A DNA stretch of 64,000 nucleotides. Origin: Hirundichthys speculiger (Eukaryota; Chordata; Actinopteri; Beloniformes; Exocoetidae). The notes below the pieces were generated by a model. The model was not told where the DNA came from. It did no database searches and saw nothing but the letters and a program-made list of their open reading frames with translations. The stretch is from contig JAGFBZ010002245.1 in the NCBI GenBank assembly GCA_018398805.1, positions 2,318,001 to 2,382,000 of the forward strand, written 5' to 3'. Of this stretch, positions 1 through 23,674 are shown one piece after another. Position numbers and translations under genes: made by a program. Within the stretch, counting starts at the first letter, position 1. Each line of letters starts with the position of its first letter.

Positions 1-380
1 TGTCTGTGTACGAGATAACTCAAAAAGTTATGGATGGATTTTGATGAAATTTTCAGGAGTTGTCAGAAATGTGAAAGGGTAGAACTGATTTCATTTTGGG
101 TGTGATCCGGAAGAAATCCTGGATTCTGGATCACTTTCAAATTTTCAATAACATTGCGGTCAATGGGGCCGAAAATTTTGTTTCTCAACATCTCCGTTAA
201 TTATTGCCCAAAACTCATGAAATTTGACTCAGGGATTGACAATGAGAACCTCTATCAAATTTCAAAGGCTGATCCGGATCTGATCCAGAAGGCGGATTTT
301 ATCGCAATCTGTAAATCGCTATATGGGAGAACTGTTGCACTTGGCGGAGGTCTGCGCTCTGAGTGCTTTTCTAGTTACTT
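1..380. repeat. Interspersed fish repeat copy at left edge
   Basis: The stretch opens with a phrase about loss of response to touch-like wording seen in many fish copies: an AT-rich block ending in a segment reading cttggcggaggtctgcgctc followed by tgagtgcttttctagtt. I recognise this from memory as a dispersed repeat of teleost genomes; I cannot assign its class. The short ORFs in it have no recognisable domain. The left edge of the window cuts the copy. Confidence 0.4.
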
Positions 381-1877
381 GTGTGTCAGGTTTGGTTATT
401 TACATGTCAATTTATCTATTTGTCAGGTTTTGTTATTTCTGTATTAGGTTTAGTTATCTGTGTTTAGTTAAGTCAAGCCTGTTTCAGAAAGAGTCTGTTA
501 CCACAGTAACTCTGAACTAAACCTGTTCGAGAACAGGTTTTGTTCCACATAGTACTAGTTTGTCTTTTTGTCCCTCCGCCTCTGCTGAAACAGGCTCAGT
601 TCATCAAACAATCACTCTTATAACGTGCAATTTTGGAGATGTCTGAACAATGACGTCCTTTTATTGATTGAAGAGGCTGTACTGGTCTGTATTTTCATTG
701 GGAAAGTGTAACTGTTATTCTGCAGTCATATTACCTACGTACCTGATCTTATTTTTACCCATCGTATGCCCATCGTTCACATGAAATATCTTGGGATATT
801 TTTATAGCTATCTATTTATTTCTAAATGTCAGTTGTAGAGATGGAACGGTTACCAGTATTACTGGTAAAGCACGGTAAAATATTACGAGATATAGATTAC
901 CGTTTGTTTGATTTCATCTCATTATCGTGGTCTAGTGCTGGGCAATATGACGATATATATCGTGGGGACAATATAAAAGTGTATATCGTGCCATTTCTCT
1001 TCTATCGTTTCTATCGTTTCTAACCTAATTTTATCAATTATTACAGCAAATATGTAATTAAATAACCTGCAATGATAAATTTGATAGAATCATATCTACT
1101 TCTACAAAGTAGCCTTTTATGTTTGCACTTTTATTCATGGTTAATGCCTTAAACAGAGTTCTCTTCAACCCTGATGTTCACTTTAGACACTTTATATTGG
1201 TTTGCAAAACCCGCATTTCAAAATCAAAAACTCAAAGTTTCTAATCTCAGGTTTTGTCGACTTAAAGTTAGTTCCTCAACTGAGTTTGTTGAACCATCTT
1301 TCTAAAACAGGCCTGGTTTTGGTTTATTTACCCTTTACGTTTGGGTAGTTTCATGTCAGTTTAGTTTGTTTACATGTCAGGTTTGGTTATTTCTGTTCAT
1401 GTTCATGTTTAGTTAATTTTGCTTCAGGTTCAGTTATTTCCATCCACATCAGACGGTTGACATTTTGCTTCTGTAAACACACATGTCTTCTCTGTTGTCA
1501 CATGGTTTGTTGAAGGTTAGTGGACAGGTAACAGTGGCTCGGTAACTTCGAACTGCCTCGTGATGGATGTCAGGACTGACATCAGTCAGAACTCCCTTTG
1601 AGACTAAAACCTCCTGATATCATTCTAATAGTTTCAGAAATCCTCCGGAACTATAGTATTATTTTACAGTCTGGGTTCATTCTTCTTTTTTAGACAACAA
1701 GCACCAGGCTTCTGTCCAGATGTCACCATTTTCCTGGCTAATGCTCATGCATGAAATGTGTTGATGAAGACCTGAAGTCCATGCACGTGGACACCACGAG
1801 CTGGTTTTGACTTTGTGGTTGTGTTTCAGTGAAAGTAAGTGATAATGGGACTGACTTCTCTCTGTTTGATTCTGCAG
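381..1877. other. Upstream region of the akt2-like gene, no coding sequence
   Basis: I see no gene here. Around 935-1020 is a run rich in cgatatat and tatcgt words that looks like the terminus of a common fish hAT-type element. Around 480-560 a short imperfect inverted repeat (aacctgttcg / gaacaggttt) is present. The promoter and first noncoding exon of the akt2-like gene should lie in this interval or to its left, but no motif fixes them. Confidence 0.4.
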
Positions 1878-1966
1878 GTTTGGCTCAGATTTTCTGACTG
1901 TGATTGACACTTGAAGACATCAGAGAAATCCAGCGTTGTGTCCCCAAGTCTCTGAAAACATCTACC
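1878..1966 (+). other. 5' untranslated part of akt2-like exon holding the start codon
   Basis: A pyrimidine-rich acceptor ending in ctgcag at 1871-1877 precedes this stretch, and the first AKT codon is at 1967. This suggests that at least one further noncoding exon lies upstream. The acceptor is read from sequence; that it is used is an inference. Confidence 0.5.
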
Positions 1967-15074
<13,108 letters not shown>

Positions 15075-15329
15075 TGCTTTACTCTCACACACAGACACAC
15101 ACACACATACAGTAACACACAGGAACTCTGACCTCATTCTTTAGCCACAGAATAAGTAGAGCCTCCATCATGTGGTTCTGGTCCAAGAGGATCCAAGTGC
15201 CTTGGTGGATCATCAGCACCGATTGAGCTGTAACAACGTCGTGTGTCCTGTGGAGTTCCACCTGCAGTAGGGATTGAGATGATCGACCCATCACTAACTG
15301 AAAACGCCTTTTGTGGCAAGACATTTTTC

Positions 15330-15335
15330 AATAAA
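15330..15335 (+). promoter_or_regulatory. Candidate polyadenylation signal for the akt2-like gene
   Basis: AATAAA lies 256 bases after the stop codon. It is the first canonical signal downstream; use is inferred. Confidence 0.5.
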
Positions 15336-17590
15336 ATGATTGTCATTAAAATTTTGATAAAACAACAAAACCAGGGGTGGCCTCATACTTTTGTATAGTA
15401 CTGTGTATTTCTGTGGTTTGAGTGGAAGGATCATCAGTGTTGTGACCGGTTGTGGATCATAAACACATTAAGTGATGTCACATGATCAAAGTTTTTCATG
15501 GAGCACAGCTGCATTCATGTTTGCAGTTATCTGAAATCTGTCTAATGCGACGCAACGTGCTACATCACACTTTGACATGCTACAACTCACTACATGAGTA
15601 TGTTCCTCACACACTGCTCATGCTGCTGGAGTTAGTGGATACTCTGCTGATCTCATCTCTGTCACCATCCCAGATCATCTCTAGTTACTTAACGTATGTG
15701 ATGCAGCCTGGGTCACATGACCACATCTGTGTGTCCTCATTTACATGTTCTGTTTTTGTGTGTGAATATAACTCCACAGGACAATATTGAAATACATGTG
15801 TGCGAGTGTGTACGTGCTTGTCTTTATTTAGACATTTAGCATCAAAATAGGAAACAGAAATAGCAGTAGTTGTGGATGTCAGAACATCTTCTGCAGCCCA
15901 ATCAGAGCAGAAATACTGATCATTAACACTGGAAGCTCAGAGAGAAACTCAAAGTGATTGCTTGCTTGAGGTTCTGTTAGAAATCTGGAGATGTTTTTGA
16001 TTGAAATTTAAGTCCTTGACTTCACAAAGAAAATGCAACAAAGAATGTGCAGGACTCATTACAATAGCAGTCTTCCTGGTCTCCTGAATAATAAAAAAAA
16101 AAAAAACTCAGCTACAGCTGCTTCAAAACTCACCAGCATGGACATAGGCTAAGACCACATATAGTTCATTACAATTTTAAAGTCTCACAAAGACAGTCCT
16201 CTCAGTCAGCGTGCTTCCTGTCTCATTCACCCAGTGGCTCATCTGCTGCATCTCTTACATCCTTCAGATCTGTGACTGGTGGAGATGAAGTGACTGAAGG
16301 AAAATCAGAGGTGATGTAGTAAATGTCTGCTTTTGGTACTGTGGTACTGGTACTGTGAAGACTGAACAGCTAAAATGCAGTAATGATACAGAAGTATTGG
16401 ATAAACAGCTACTGACCATTCAGATTAACTCCTGTCATTCATTTACAAAATTATATATCCATTTTACATTCTGTAGGAACCTCTTCAATTCAGTTCAATT
16501 CTATTTTATTTGTATAGCGTCTGGAAAAGGTGTGACCAACACGACGGTGCTCTGACACATCACCTCAAAGTTTTTCTTATTGGCCAATTGAATTTATGGA
16601 GTAATAATAGATATGAATTTGAGATTTTAAAAAAAGTCACTTTTAATTTCTCTCTTAAAAGATTATAGTATGATGTTTTACTAAGAATTTATTGACTTCC
16701 AAGTGAAGGTACAATCCTGATAATCAGTTGTAGCTTTTTTTTTTTTTTGTCTGCACTTACATTCATGGTCAGTGCCATCATCTGACATAACCAAATAATG
16801 TATGTATGCAATTCAATCTTGTATCTTTTTTTTTTTTTTTTTTTTTTTTGTGCTAATGTGAAAAGTGAACATGCCCTTCACCAGTCCTCTCTGGCAGTTT
16901 TTTTTTTTTTTTTTTAATAAATGCAAAAGTGTGAATGATAGTGAGTTAGTGCTTTATTAACTCCTAAAACCTTGGTTCTGTCAGGGAGGACTTAAAACAC
17001 CAACAGTGGAGAACAAAAGAACAGATGAAGAAACTAAACAAGAAGACATAAAGCAGACCGTGACGGTGTGGTGTGTGTGATATGTGTGGTGTAGTATGTG
17101 TGAGTTGTGTGGTGCATCTAGATGAATGTGTGGTGGTTTGAGTTGTGATAGTGTTTGTCTCCAGTATCCTCCCCAAAGTTAAAGCAGTCCAGCAGCCAGA
17201 CACAGAGCAGTGATGTTGGCCTCCAACGCCCCCCCCAGCACCAACCAGTGACCAGCACCACGCCTACTGACCAGTCAGTTCTGGTACGAGGGCAGGGAAA
17301 GGGTGACCCCGCCCACCCCCCCACTGTACCACCATCCCACAGAGGGCAAGGTGTAAGCCCCCCCCCCCCCCCAAAGGACACCAAGAGAAGGGACACACCA
17401 AACCCACAGCCGCCCCCCCACAGATCCTCCAACCATAGGGGTTGTAGCTTTTAAAAAAAAAAAAAAAAAAAGCCTACATTGTTATGCTGTATATTTACAT
17501 TTATTCAAATAAATATGTACAACTTGTCAAAGTGACAATGTGGCCATGAGTTGTTGCCACAGATCTGGGGAAAGTCAGTTCAAGTAAAAT
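15336..17590. other. Region between convergent akt2-like and HIPK-like genes, no coding sequence
   Basis: I see no exon. It holds a short repeat fragment at about 16485-16520 (ttcaattctattttatttgtatagcg, a common fish motif), several poly-T tracts (16733, 16826, 16899), a TG-rich run at 17060-17150 and a C-rich tract at 17220-17425 containing an uninterrupted C run. Some of it is likely untranslated sequence of the two flanking genes. Confidence 0.5.
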
Positions 17591-20092
17591 TCAGTCCTCC
17601 ACAGCAGGATGCACGCAGCAACAGACAGCAGCCTTGAATCTACTGAAGAATCTCTGAATCCTCTTCCACAGTTTTTCAGAGCGTCCAGAGGAGACTGAGT
17701 CTGTGAGATCAGCTGCTTTAACTTCACCAGCGGACCGGTCCGGGTCTTTATCACAGGGGTTAAGCGTGGCTGTGCTTCCACTGAAACACCGGCTGTCTGG
17801 AGGGTCATCACCATCATGTGGACCTTCGAATGTGACTGGTTCTGGTTCAGGTTCAGAGGTGTTCAGTCTGTCAGCGGAGTCCTCCACTGGAGAGACGCTC
17901 ATCAGCATGTGGGAGGTGGTCGGACTGCGTGAAGTACAACACTCAGTTAATGCATCGGCCAGTTAATAATGGATGTGTCCATCCAGCCTCCACTAAGACC
18001 AGACATGGTCACTTACTCGTGTCTGCAGTCCAGCTGCTCGGTCAGGTGGGACGTTGTGATGTACGGGTGCTGCAGAGCTTCACGGGGAGAGATTCTCAGA
18101 TCTCCATCGAGATGCAGTAGCTGCTTCAGGAGATCCACAAAAGCCCTCCTATCCTCATACTCAGCTGTGTCATCTTTTGGATAAATCTGAGTTTGGAAAC
18201 AGTCAGGTCAGTTGATCAGCCCTCAGAAGACCAGTCAGCAACTGGAACTGGTTTGGTTTCTGCTCGTACAGAGCAACAGAGAGTACCTACATCAGTCAGG
18301 TCGTCCAGAGAAGAGGGTAACTCAAAGAAGGCGACCCGCTCTCCTGCTCTCATGTTGTTGGCAGTGGAATATTCATGTGGCGTCTATAAGAACAAAATCC
18401 ATAAGAAGTGAAGGAAGGTGGTGAAATAAAATAATTTGACCTCCTCTGATTAATAGGAGCAAGTCATTCTACCATCAGCCGCCATCTTGTGCCGTCAGCG
18501 GCCTCCTCCTCCATGAAGAAATACTTAGTGAATTGTCCAGCACGGAGCATGTGGTCCTCTGGTTGACCCAGAATCTCAACCATGCACCTCATCTGCAGAC
18601 AGAACATTTACAGTCACATCAGCTGACGCCCTGCAGAAGGTTTCCACCTGGTTCTGGACCACCGTCCGGGTCAGCTCACTCACCATCTGGTATTCACATT
18701 CGACGGGGAAGAGGTTATCAGCCAGGTAGAGGTAGGCCAGGACACAGCCCACCCCCCACACATCTATAGCTTCAGTGAAGGGAAGGCCGAGGGAAACTTC
18801 CGGAGCCCTGAGGTGGAAACACGAGAGCTGAATGTGAGAGATCTGCTGCAGACACAGGCTGCCTGGACTGACAGCTTAACTGTGCAGGTAAACCCACCTG
18901 TACCCTAGTGGCTGGATCGCCAGCCCAGGCTGCACTTTGGAGGCTGGGATGGCTTGACCAAAGTCTATTAATTTAACTCTGAGAGACTGGTCACCTGCGT
19001 TGACAAGCATGACGTTGTCTGGTTTAATATCCGTGTGCAGGATGCCGAGACCCTTCAGGGCGTCTAAGGCCACCAACAGCTGCAGCGAGACAAAACAAAG
19101 ACAGGACAGGTGTAGTTTTTCCTGGTAGGTTTTTTTAGTGTTTTTTCACTGATCAGTAGTAGATTTTTAGAACAGAAGATGATCTGTCTCTTCCTACAAT
19201 GACACAAACCTGCTCTGCAACTGGGCGGATCGCGTTTGGAATCAGGGGCTTATATTGTTGCTTCTTCGACCAGGTCATACAGGTTCCTGTCCAGCATTTC
19301 AAACGACAGACAGGTGCACCCCATGTATTCAAACCGCTCAAAGAACTTAACCAGGTTACAGCGATCTGGATTCAGGACACTGATGGCTTTCAATATGGAA
19401 ACCTGAGGACAAGAGGAGGACAAGAGCTGGATGATAGAAACAAGTATCGGCAGGTTATGGTGCCTAATCTGCTCAAAGGAGAGAAAAATGGAAGCATGTA
19501 AAAGCAGGAGTCCAAAGATCGACCTCATTCTCAGTTTCCAGGGTGTCCTGGACCAGATCCTCCTTGAGGATCTTTACAGCCACCATTTCGTTGGTCTCCA
19601 GATTCTGACACTTGGCCACTTTTCCAAAACAGCCCTCACCAATAAACTCCAGAAGAGAGTAACGAGAGGAGTCACTGAGCAGAATTGGAACTTCCTGAAT
19701 CTCAGGTGTGGTCGGAGGGACTGCAGAGACACGGTGAACGTGGACAGACACGTCAGTGACGACTGTCAGTCAGTAACCAAACACAGACACGCAGCTGAAA
19801 CATGAACCATGTCAACAGATGTGTGTCACACAATGGTAGCTCATGGTCCTTTTCACTCAATTTAGTGCCATTAAACATTAAAATAGTCATTAAAATCACT
19901 GGGGTCAAGAAGAAAACACTGCTGAAGTTGATCCTTCAATGTTTTTCAGTCCTGATCTTTTACAGAAAACACCTGAATGTGACACTGAACAGTTTCACAT
20001 CTGTAGTGTGTTTTCACAGCAGATATATACAGCAAAGGTGAGTCCATCTTACCTGACTCATCAGAGTCATCTTTGCTCAGCGCTGAGTACAT
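17591..20092 (-). CDS. HIPK-like protein kinase, 9 exons, one frame break in exon 3
   Basis: HIPK/DYRK-type kinases phosphorylate transcription regulators; teleosts carry many short HIPK-like copies. Exons (5' to 3'): 20092-20053, 19720-19524, 19402-19210, 19079-18898, 18807-18684, 18592-18473, 18383-18291, 18186-18017, 17924-17591. Visible motifs: IGEGCFGKVAKC, VAVKIL (ATP lysine), NLVKFFERFEYMGCTCLSFEML, ILHTDIKPDNVMLV (catalytic loop HTD rather than HRD), KLIDFGQAIP (DFG), RAPEV, IDVWGVGCVLAYLY, EILGQPEDHMLRAGQ and LPSSLDDL, in the order of HIPK kinases. The tail is acidic/proline-poor and ends in a Cys cluster (AAVCCCVHPAVED). Exon 3 is 193 bp where 192 keeps phase; as sequenced translation hits TAA at 19252-19250. 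Ignoring that base gives about 483 aa. It could be a pseudogene, but the rest is intact. Paralogue name not assignable. Confidence 0.82.
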
Positions 20093-20278
20093 TTTTCAGT
20101 CTGATCCCAGGTCAGTGTTTCTGAGCTTCAGAAGGAACCTTCAGGCTTGAATTCGCTTGAATTCAGAACGTTCGTTTGTCTCTTCAGATCACACGCGTCT
20201 CAAAAGTGTGTTTGTCTTTCCTGGTTTTGAGTGTGAAATGACAAGAATCCAACATACATCTGCTTCTGGAACCTTCAG

Positions 20279-20319
20279 CCTCCTGTGACATCATAAGGAC
20301 CTTATGATGTCACAGGAGG
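20279..20319. repeat. 41-bp palindrome: 20-bp perfect arms around one base
   Basis: Arms 20279-20298 and 20300-20319 are exact reverse complements with a single A between them. Each arm contains tgacatca/tgatgtca, close to a CRE/AP-1-type half-site pair. It lies 187-227 bases upstream of the HIPK-like start codon, so it may act as a promoter element or be the core of a lost MITE. Confidence 0.9.
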
Positions 20320-20929
20320 AACCCTGATGTGTTCTACTCTCTAAACATTCTCTTTTAGAACTATTTTAAACACAGCATCTTCAGACTGACAAACATGTCT
20401 TCATTAAAATTGTTTCATTAATAGTAAACAGTTTTGACAGCAGTTTGTTGAATTCATTGGCATCATGAGACTCCAACAAAGCCTTAAATCTAGTGAAGTG
20501 AAAATCATGTGAATCAGGGACTGGATAATTAATCAGATTACTCATAATAATCATATTGATTAATCATATCAATATCACTGTCTTATGTGTAAAATTAAGT
20601 AATTAAGTAGATTTGACTGTGAAAGTTGATGTGTTCTAGGTGTATTCTTAAAAGATGAAAGAGATTTGTTGTGTTTTATTTCACATGTAACCCAGATGGG
20701 GCTCTTCAAATTAAGAACAAGCATTGAAACAATCTAAAAGTCTATATTTTGAATAAGAGGATTCCCAGAATTGAAAGATTTTCAATAGTTGTGATTTAAC
20801 TTCTCTTTTACGTTGCGTACTGACTGAGACAGACACACTCAACGGTGTAGCATCCTGAAAGAACAGCAAGGAAAACTTGAGAGTTTAATAATAATAATAA
20901 AAAAACAAACAATGGATGTTATGTTCAAG

Positions 20930-21180
20930 TCTCATCATGTTGACAGACACGGTGGTGGTAGTATCATGCATGTTTCTCATAGCTGCAGACTGAAGGAAGG
21001 ATGATTACAGCCCAACACAGGGAGGTATTTGTAGAAAACCTGCTCCAGACTGCAGCAGCATGAAACTAGAGAGCGTCCATTTCAGTATGACAACAACCTT
21101 TAGGACATGCCAAAGCAGAATCAGAACTGGAGAGGTTTCAGGACAAATCTAGGACTGTCCAGGACATCCCATGGTGCTCT
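20930..21180 (+). mobile_element. Tc1-like transposase relic
   Basis: Words encoding GGGSIM, then VENLLQTAA and a run resembling QDIPWCSPS, follow the order of a Tc1-like catalytic region (HGGGSIM, LQ.., WPxQSPD). Many stops. Short relic only. Confidence 0.45.
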
Positions 21181-22021
21181 CCATCTCCCTACCCCCGGGC
21201 CCGATCGTTCTAGAGCGTCTTTTATCAGCATTCATTAATAAGTGCAGGTCCCTGACTGGGATTTTTCATGGCGTGACAGCGTTTCAGCTGTGTTGGACTT
21301 TCCTTCGCCACTCCTGAATGGACCTCTCCAGCCCCATGATGATTGCTGATTATCTCCACCTCTGCCCTTGTGTACTTCAGCTCATCTCAGAATCTTCCTC
21401 AGTTCCCAGATTGTCTCTGTTTTCCAACCAGCTTTCCAGCCGTTTCCAAGCGTTTCCATCATCTGCTATCCCCACTTCCGGTTCTAATCTTCCTACTCCG
21501 AGCTTGCCCGACCCTCCATGGATTTGTTTACTCTGAGTCTTGTTTGGATTCTGACTCTGAGATTGTCTGACCCTCCATGGATACAGACATTTCTGTGAGT
21601 TCTTCTGTGTACTGAACCAAGCCTGAGTCTGGATCCTGAGCCTGCCTTGCCCTCTGTTCGTCTAGTTATGAAGTAGCATATCCTCTGAGACGCTGTTCAA
21701 ACCACTAAAGATTTCTTTTTTTTTCTATAAATCTGTTTCATCCGGCATCTGCTAGATTCTACAGGAAGTCACCATCATCATTGCTGTGCTCAACCAACAC
21801 ATTTATTTTCCTTGTAGCACAGTCACTCCCTCACAGTTTCTACCTCTTCAAGAACCACCAAAAGTTTAGGTGTCAATGTTCTGTGTCTGAGTTTGGAATA
21901 GGGAGCCTTTTATAAATGCACTTTACATTTTTTATGAGCCCAGATATCTTTGTAGACACGTTTGGCCTAATCTGAACTAGTTAGTTAGACTAACTGTAGG
22001 CTTTACTAAACAAAAATGTTT

Positions 22022-22297
22022 TCATTTAGTTTTAAAGATTGAGACGGTGTCAGCCTCCTTAATCCAAACTGGTAGCTGGTTCAATAATAAAGGTGCCTGG
22101 TAGCAGAAGGCCCGTCCTCCAAATCTACTTTTGGATATTCTAGGAACGACGAGTAATCCTGCACTCTGAGAGCGGAGAGCTCTATTAGGAGCATAACGTG
22201 CTATCAAGTCTTGTAAATAATGAGGAGCTAGTCCATTAAGGGCCTTATATGTGAGAAGCAGAATTTTAAACTCAATTCGAAATTTCACGGGAGCCAA
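22022..22297 (-). mobile_element. C-terminal end of an L2/CR1-type LINE reverse transcriptase
   Basis: The minus-strand frame reads VKFRIEFKILLLTYKALNG, LAPHYLQDLI, LRSQSAGLLVVPR, GGRAFCYQAPLLLNQLPV and a final SIFKTK. This is the conserved tail of L2-like fish LINE polymerases. The upstream reverse-transcriptase palm is absent, as in most truncated copies. Confidence 0.75.
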
Positions 22298-22549
22298 TGG
22301 AGGGAGGCTAACATGGAAGAGCGTTTACTTCCACCACCTGTCTATATATGTGTCTTTGGGATATCAACTAACATGCTGACCTGCAGTCTAACCCTCCAAC
22401 CACCACAGTGTTGCTGCCACATCTGTTTATATAGTCATCTCTGCAGTGTATGCACTAACAATGTACCAGTCATAATACAAGTACATAGAATTCTTAGTTT
22501 TCCAAGTAATGGATAATTCCTATTCAAACATTTTTCCAATAATGTTGCC

Positions 22550-22780
22550 AAGGTATATGTGTCTTAAAGTGGCGTTTTTCCTTGCTACTGTTTGGCTTAA
22601 AGGTTTTTCTCCTGCTAGGGTTTTTTGTTTTTTTTTTTTGTTGTTTTTACACATCATTGTTTCTTTAATTAAGATTTAATTTCATTAGCTAGTGTTAACA
22701 ATATTTGCTGGAGAGTCATGCTCAAGACAATTTGTGTTGTAATAGATGCTATACAAATGAAAGTTGCATTGAATTGTTCT
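22550..22780 (+). repeat. LINE 3'-tail-like repeat
   Basis: ggcgtttttccttgctact, then tttttctcctgctagggttt and finally gatgctatacaaatgaaagttgcattgaattg follow the layout of fish L2-type 3' untranslated tails (a 'gctataaaaataaaattgaattg' style end). A similar tail is at 39600-39770. Confidence 0.5.
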
Positions 22781-22939
22781 TTATATGAGAATAAGCTGTT
22801 GAAGTGACCAGTCTCCTGTCTGGGTCCAGCTCTGATTTAGTTCAGGATTGTAACTTTTCAGGTTTGACCTCTGAATCCAATGAAGATCCCTAGTTTCAAC
22901 CCTTCAAATCTGTTCACTTTAAATCATTTTGACATGAAG

Positions 22940-23160
22940 GTTGAATTGAATTCAATTGAAAATACTTTAATAATCCCCGAGGGGAAATTGGCTTGTTGCA
23001 GCAGATACAAAAATATACATAAATAGACAGACATTAAATAGACTTAAATAGGCAATAATAGACAAAACAGTGTGCAAAACAATACACTAAATAAAAGTAA
23101 GTTAGACAAAAAACAGTGTGCAAAACAGACAAAAACAGTGTGCAAAACCAGTTAATAAAA
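22940..23160. repeat. Dispersed fish repeat with internal short duplications
   Basis: ttaataatccccgaggggaaattgg is a motif shared by many fish retroelement ends; a diverged copy is at 48020-48085. After it, the phrase aaacagtgtgcaaaac is repeated three times (about 23064, 23112, 23134). Confidence 0.5.
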
Positions 23161-23674
23161 CTGTAATAATGTTAATAAGGTTCTGAAAGACCTCAGACTT
23201 GGTTCTGCTTGATTAGAAAAACATCATTATTCCTGAATTTCAGGGGAGAAATGTTTTCCTCCACATTTTTGTAGTTTTCTGAATTTCCATTATTCCTGGA
23301 TAACATATGATAAACACTGTCCCCCTGCTGGTCACACCTCAGTATGGACACCAGCCCTGTGCAGCGACGTCACAGAAACATCCAGATTTTTCAAGATAGC
23401 TTCAGTCTTGAATTTTGGACACGAGACGAGCCTTGAAAAAAGAACACCGAATTACGATTCTGAGAAATACTTTGAACAGCTGTAACATGAATTATCGGTT
23501 CATTCTTTACGTATCTCCAGAATTATCAATTTTGACCCTTCTGCCTTTCCGTAGTTCTCAAAGAAATGCGCGTGTACGGGTGCGCGTGCCTGAATATTTC
23601 GCGGGAGAGACGCGCCATCAGCGGGCTATCAACTGTCAACACGGACGAACCCGTTTACTAAACTTGTGAACACA

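Larger units (their letters stand above)
20093..23674. other. Divergent intergenic region between HIPK-like gene and rfc3
   Basis: No exon seen. It should contain both promoters. It holds a 41-bp palindrome (20279-20319), a Tc1-like relic (20930-21180), LINE pieces (22022-22297 and 22550-22780) and a dispersed repeat (22940-23160). The last 300 bases before rfc3 have CpG-containing words (cgcgtg, gcgcgtgcctg, cgcgggagagacgcgcc), compatible with a housekeeping promoter. Confidence 0.5.
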
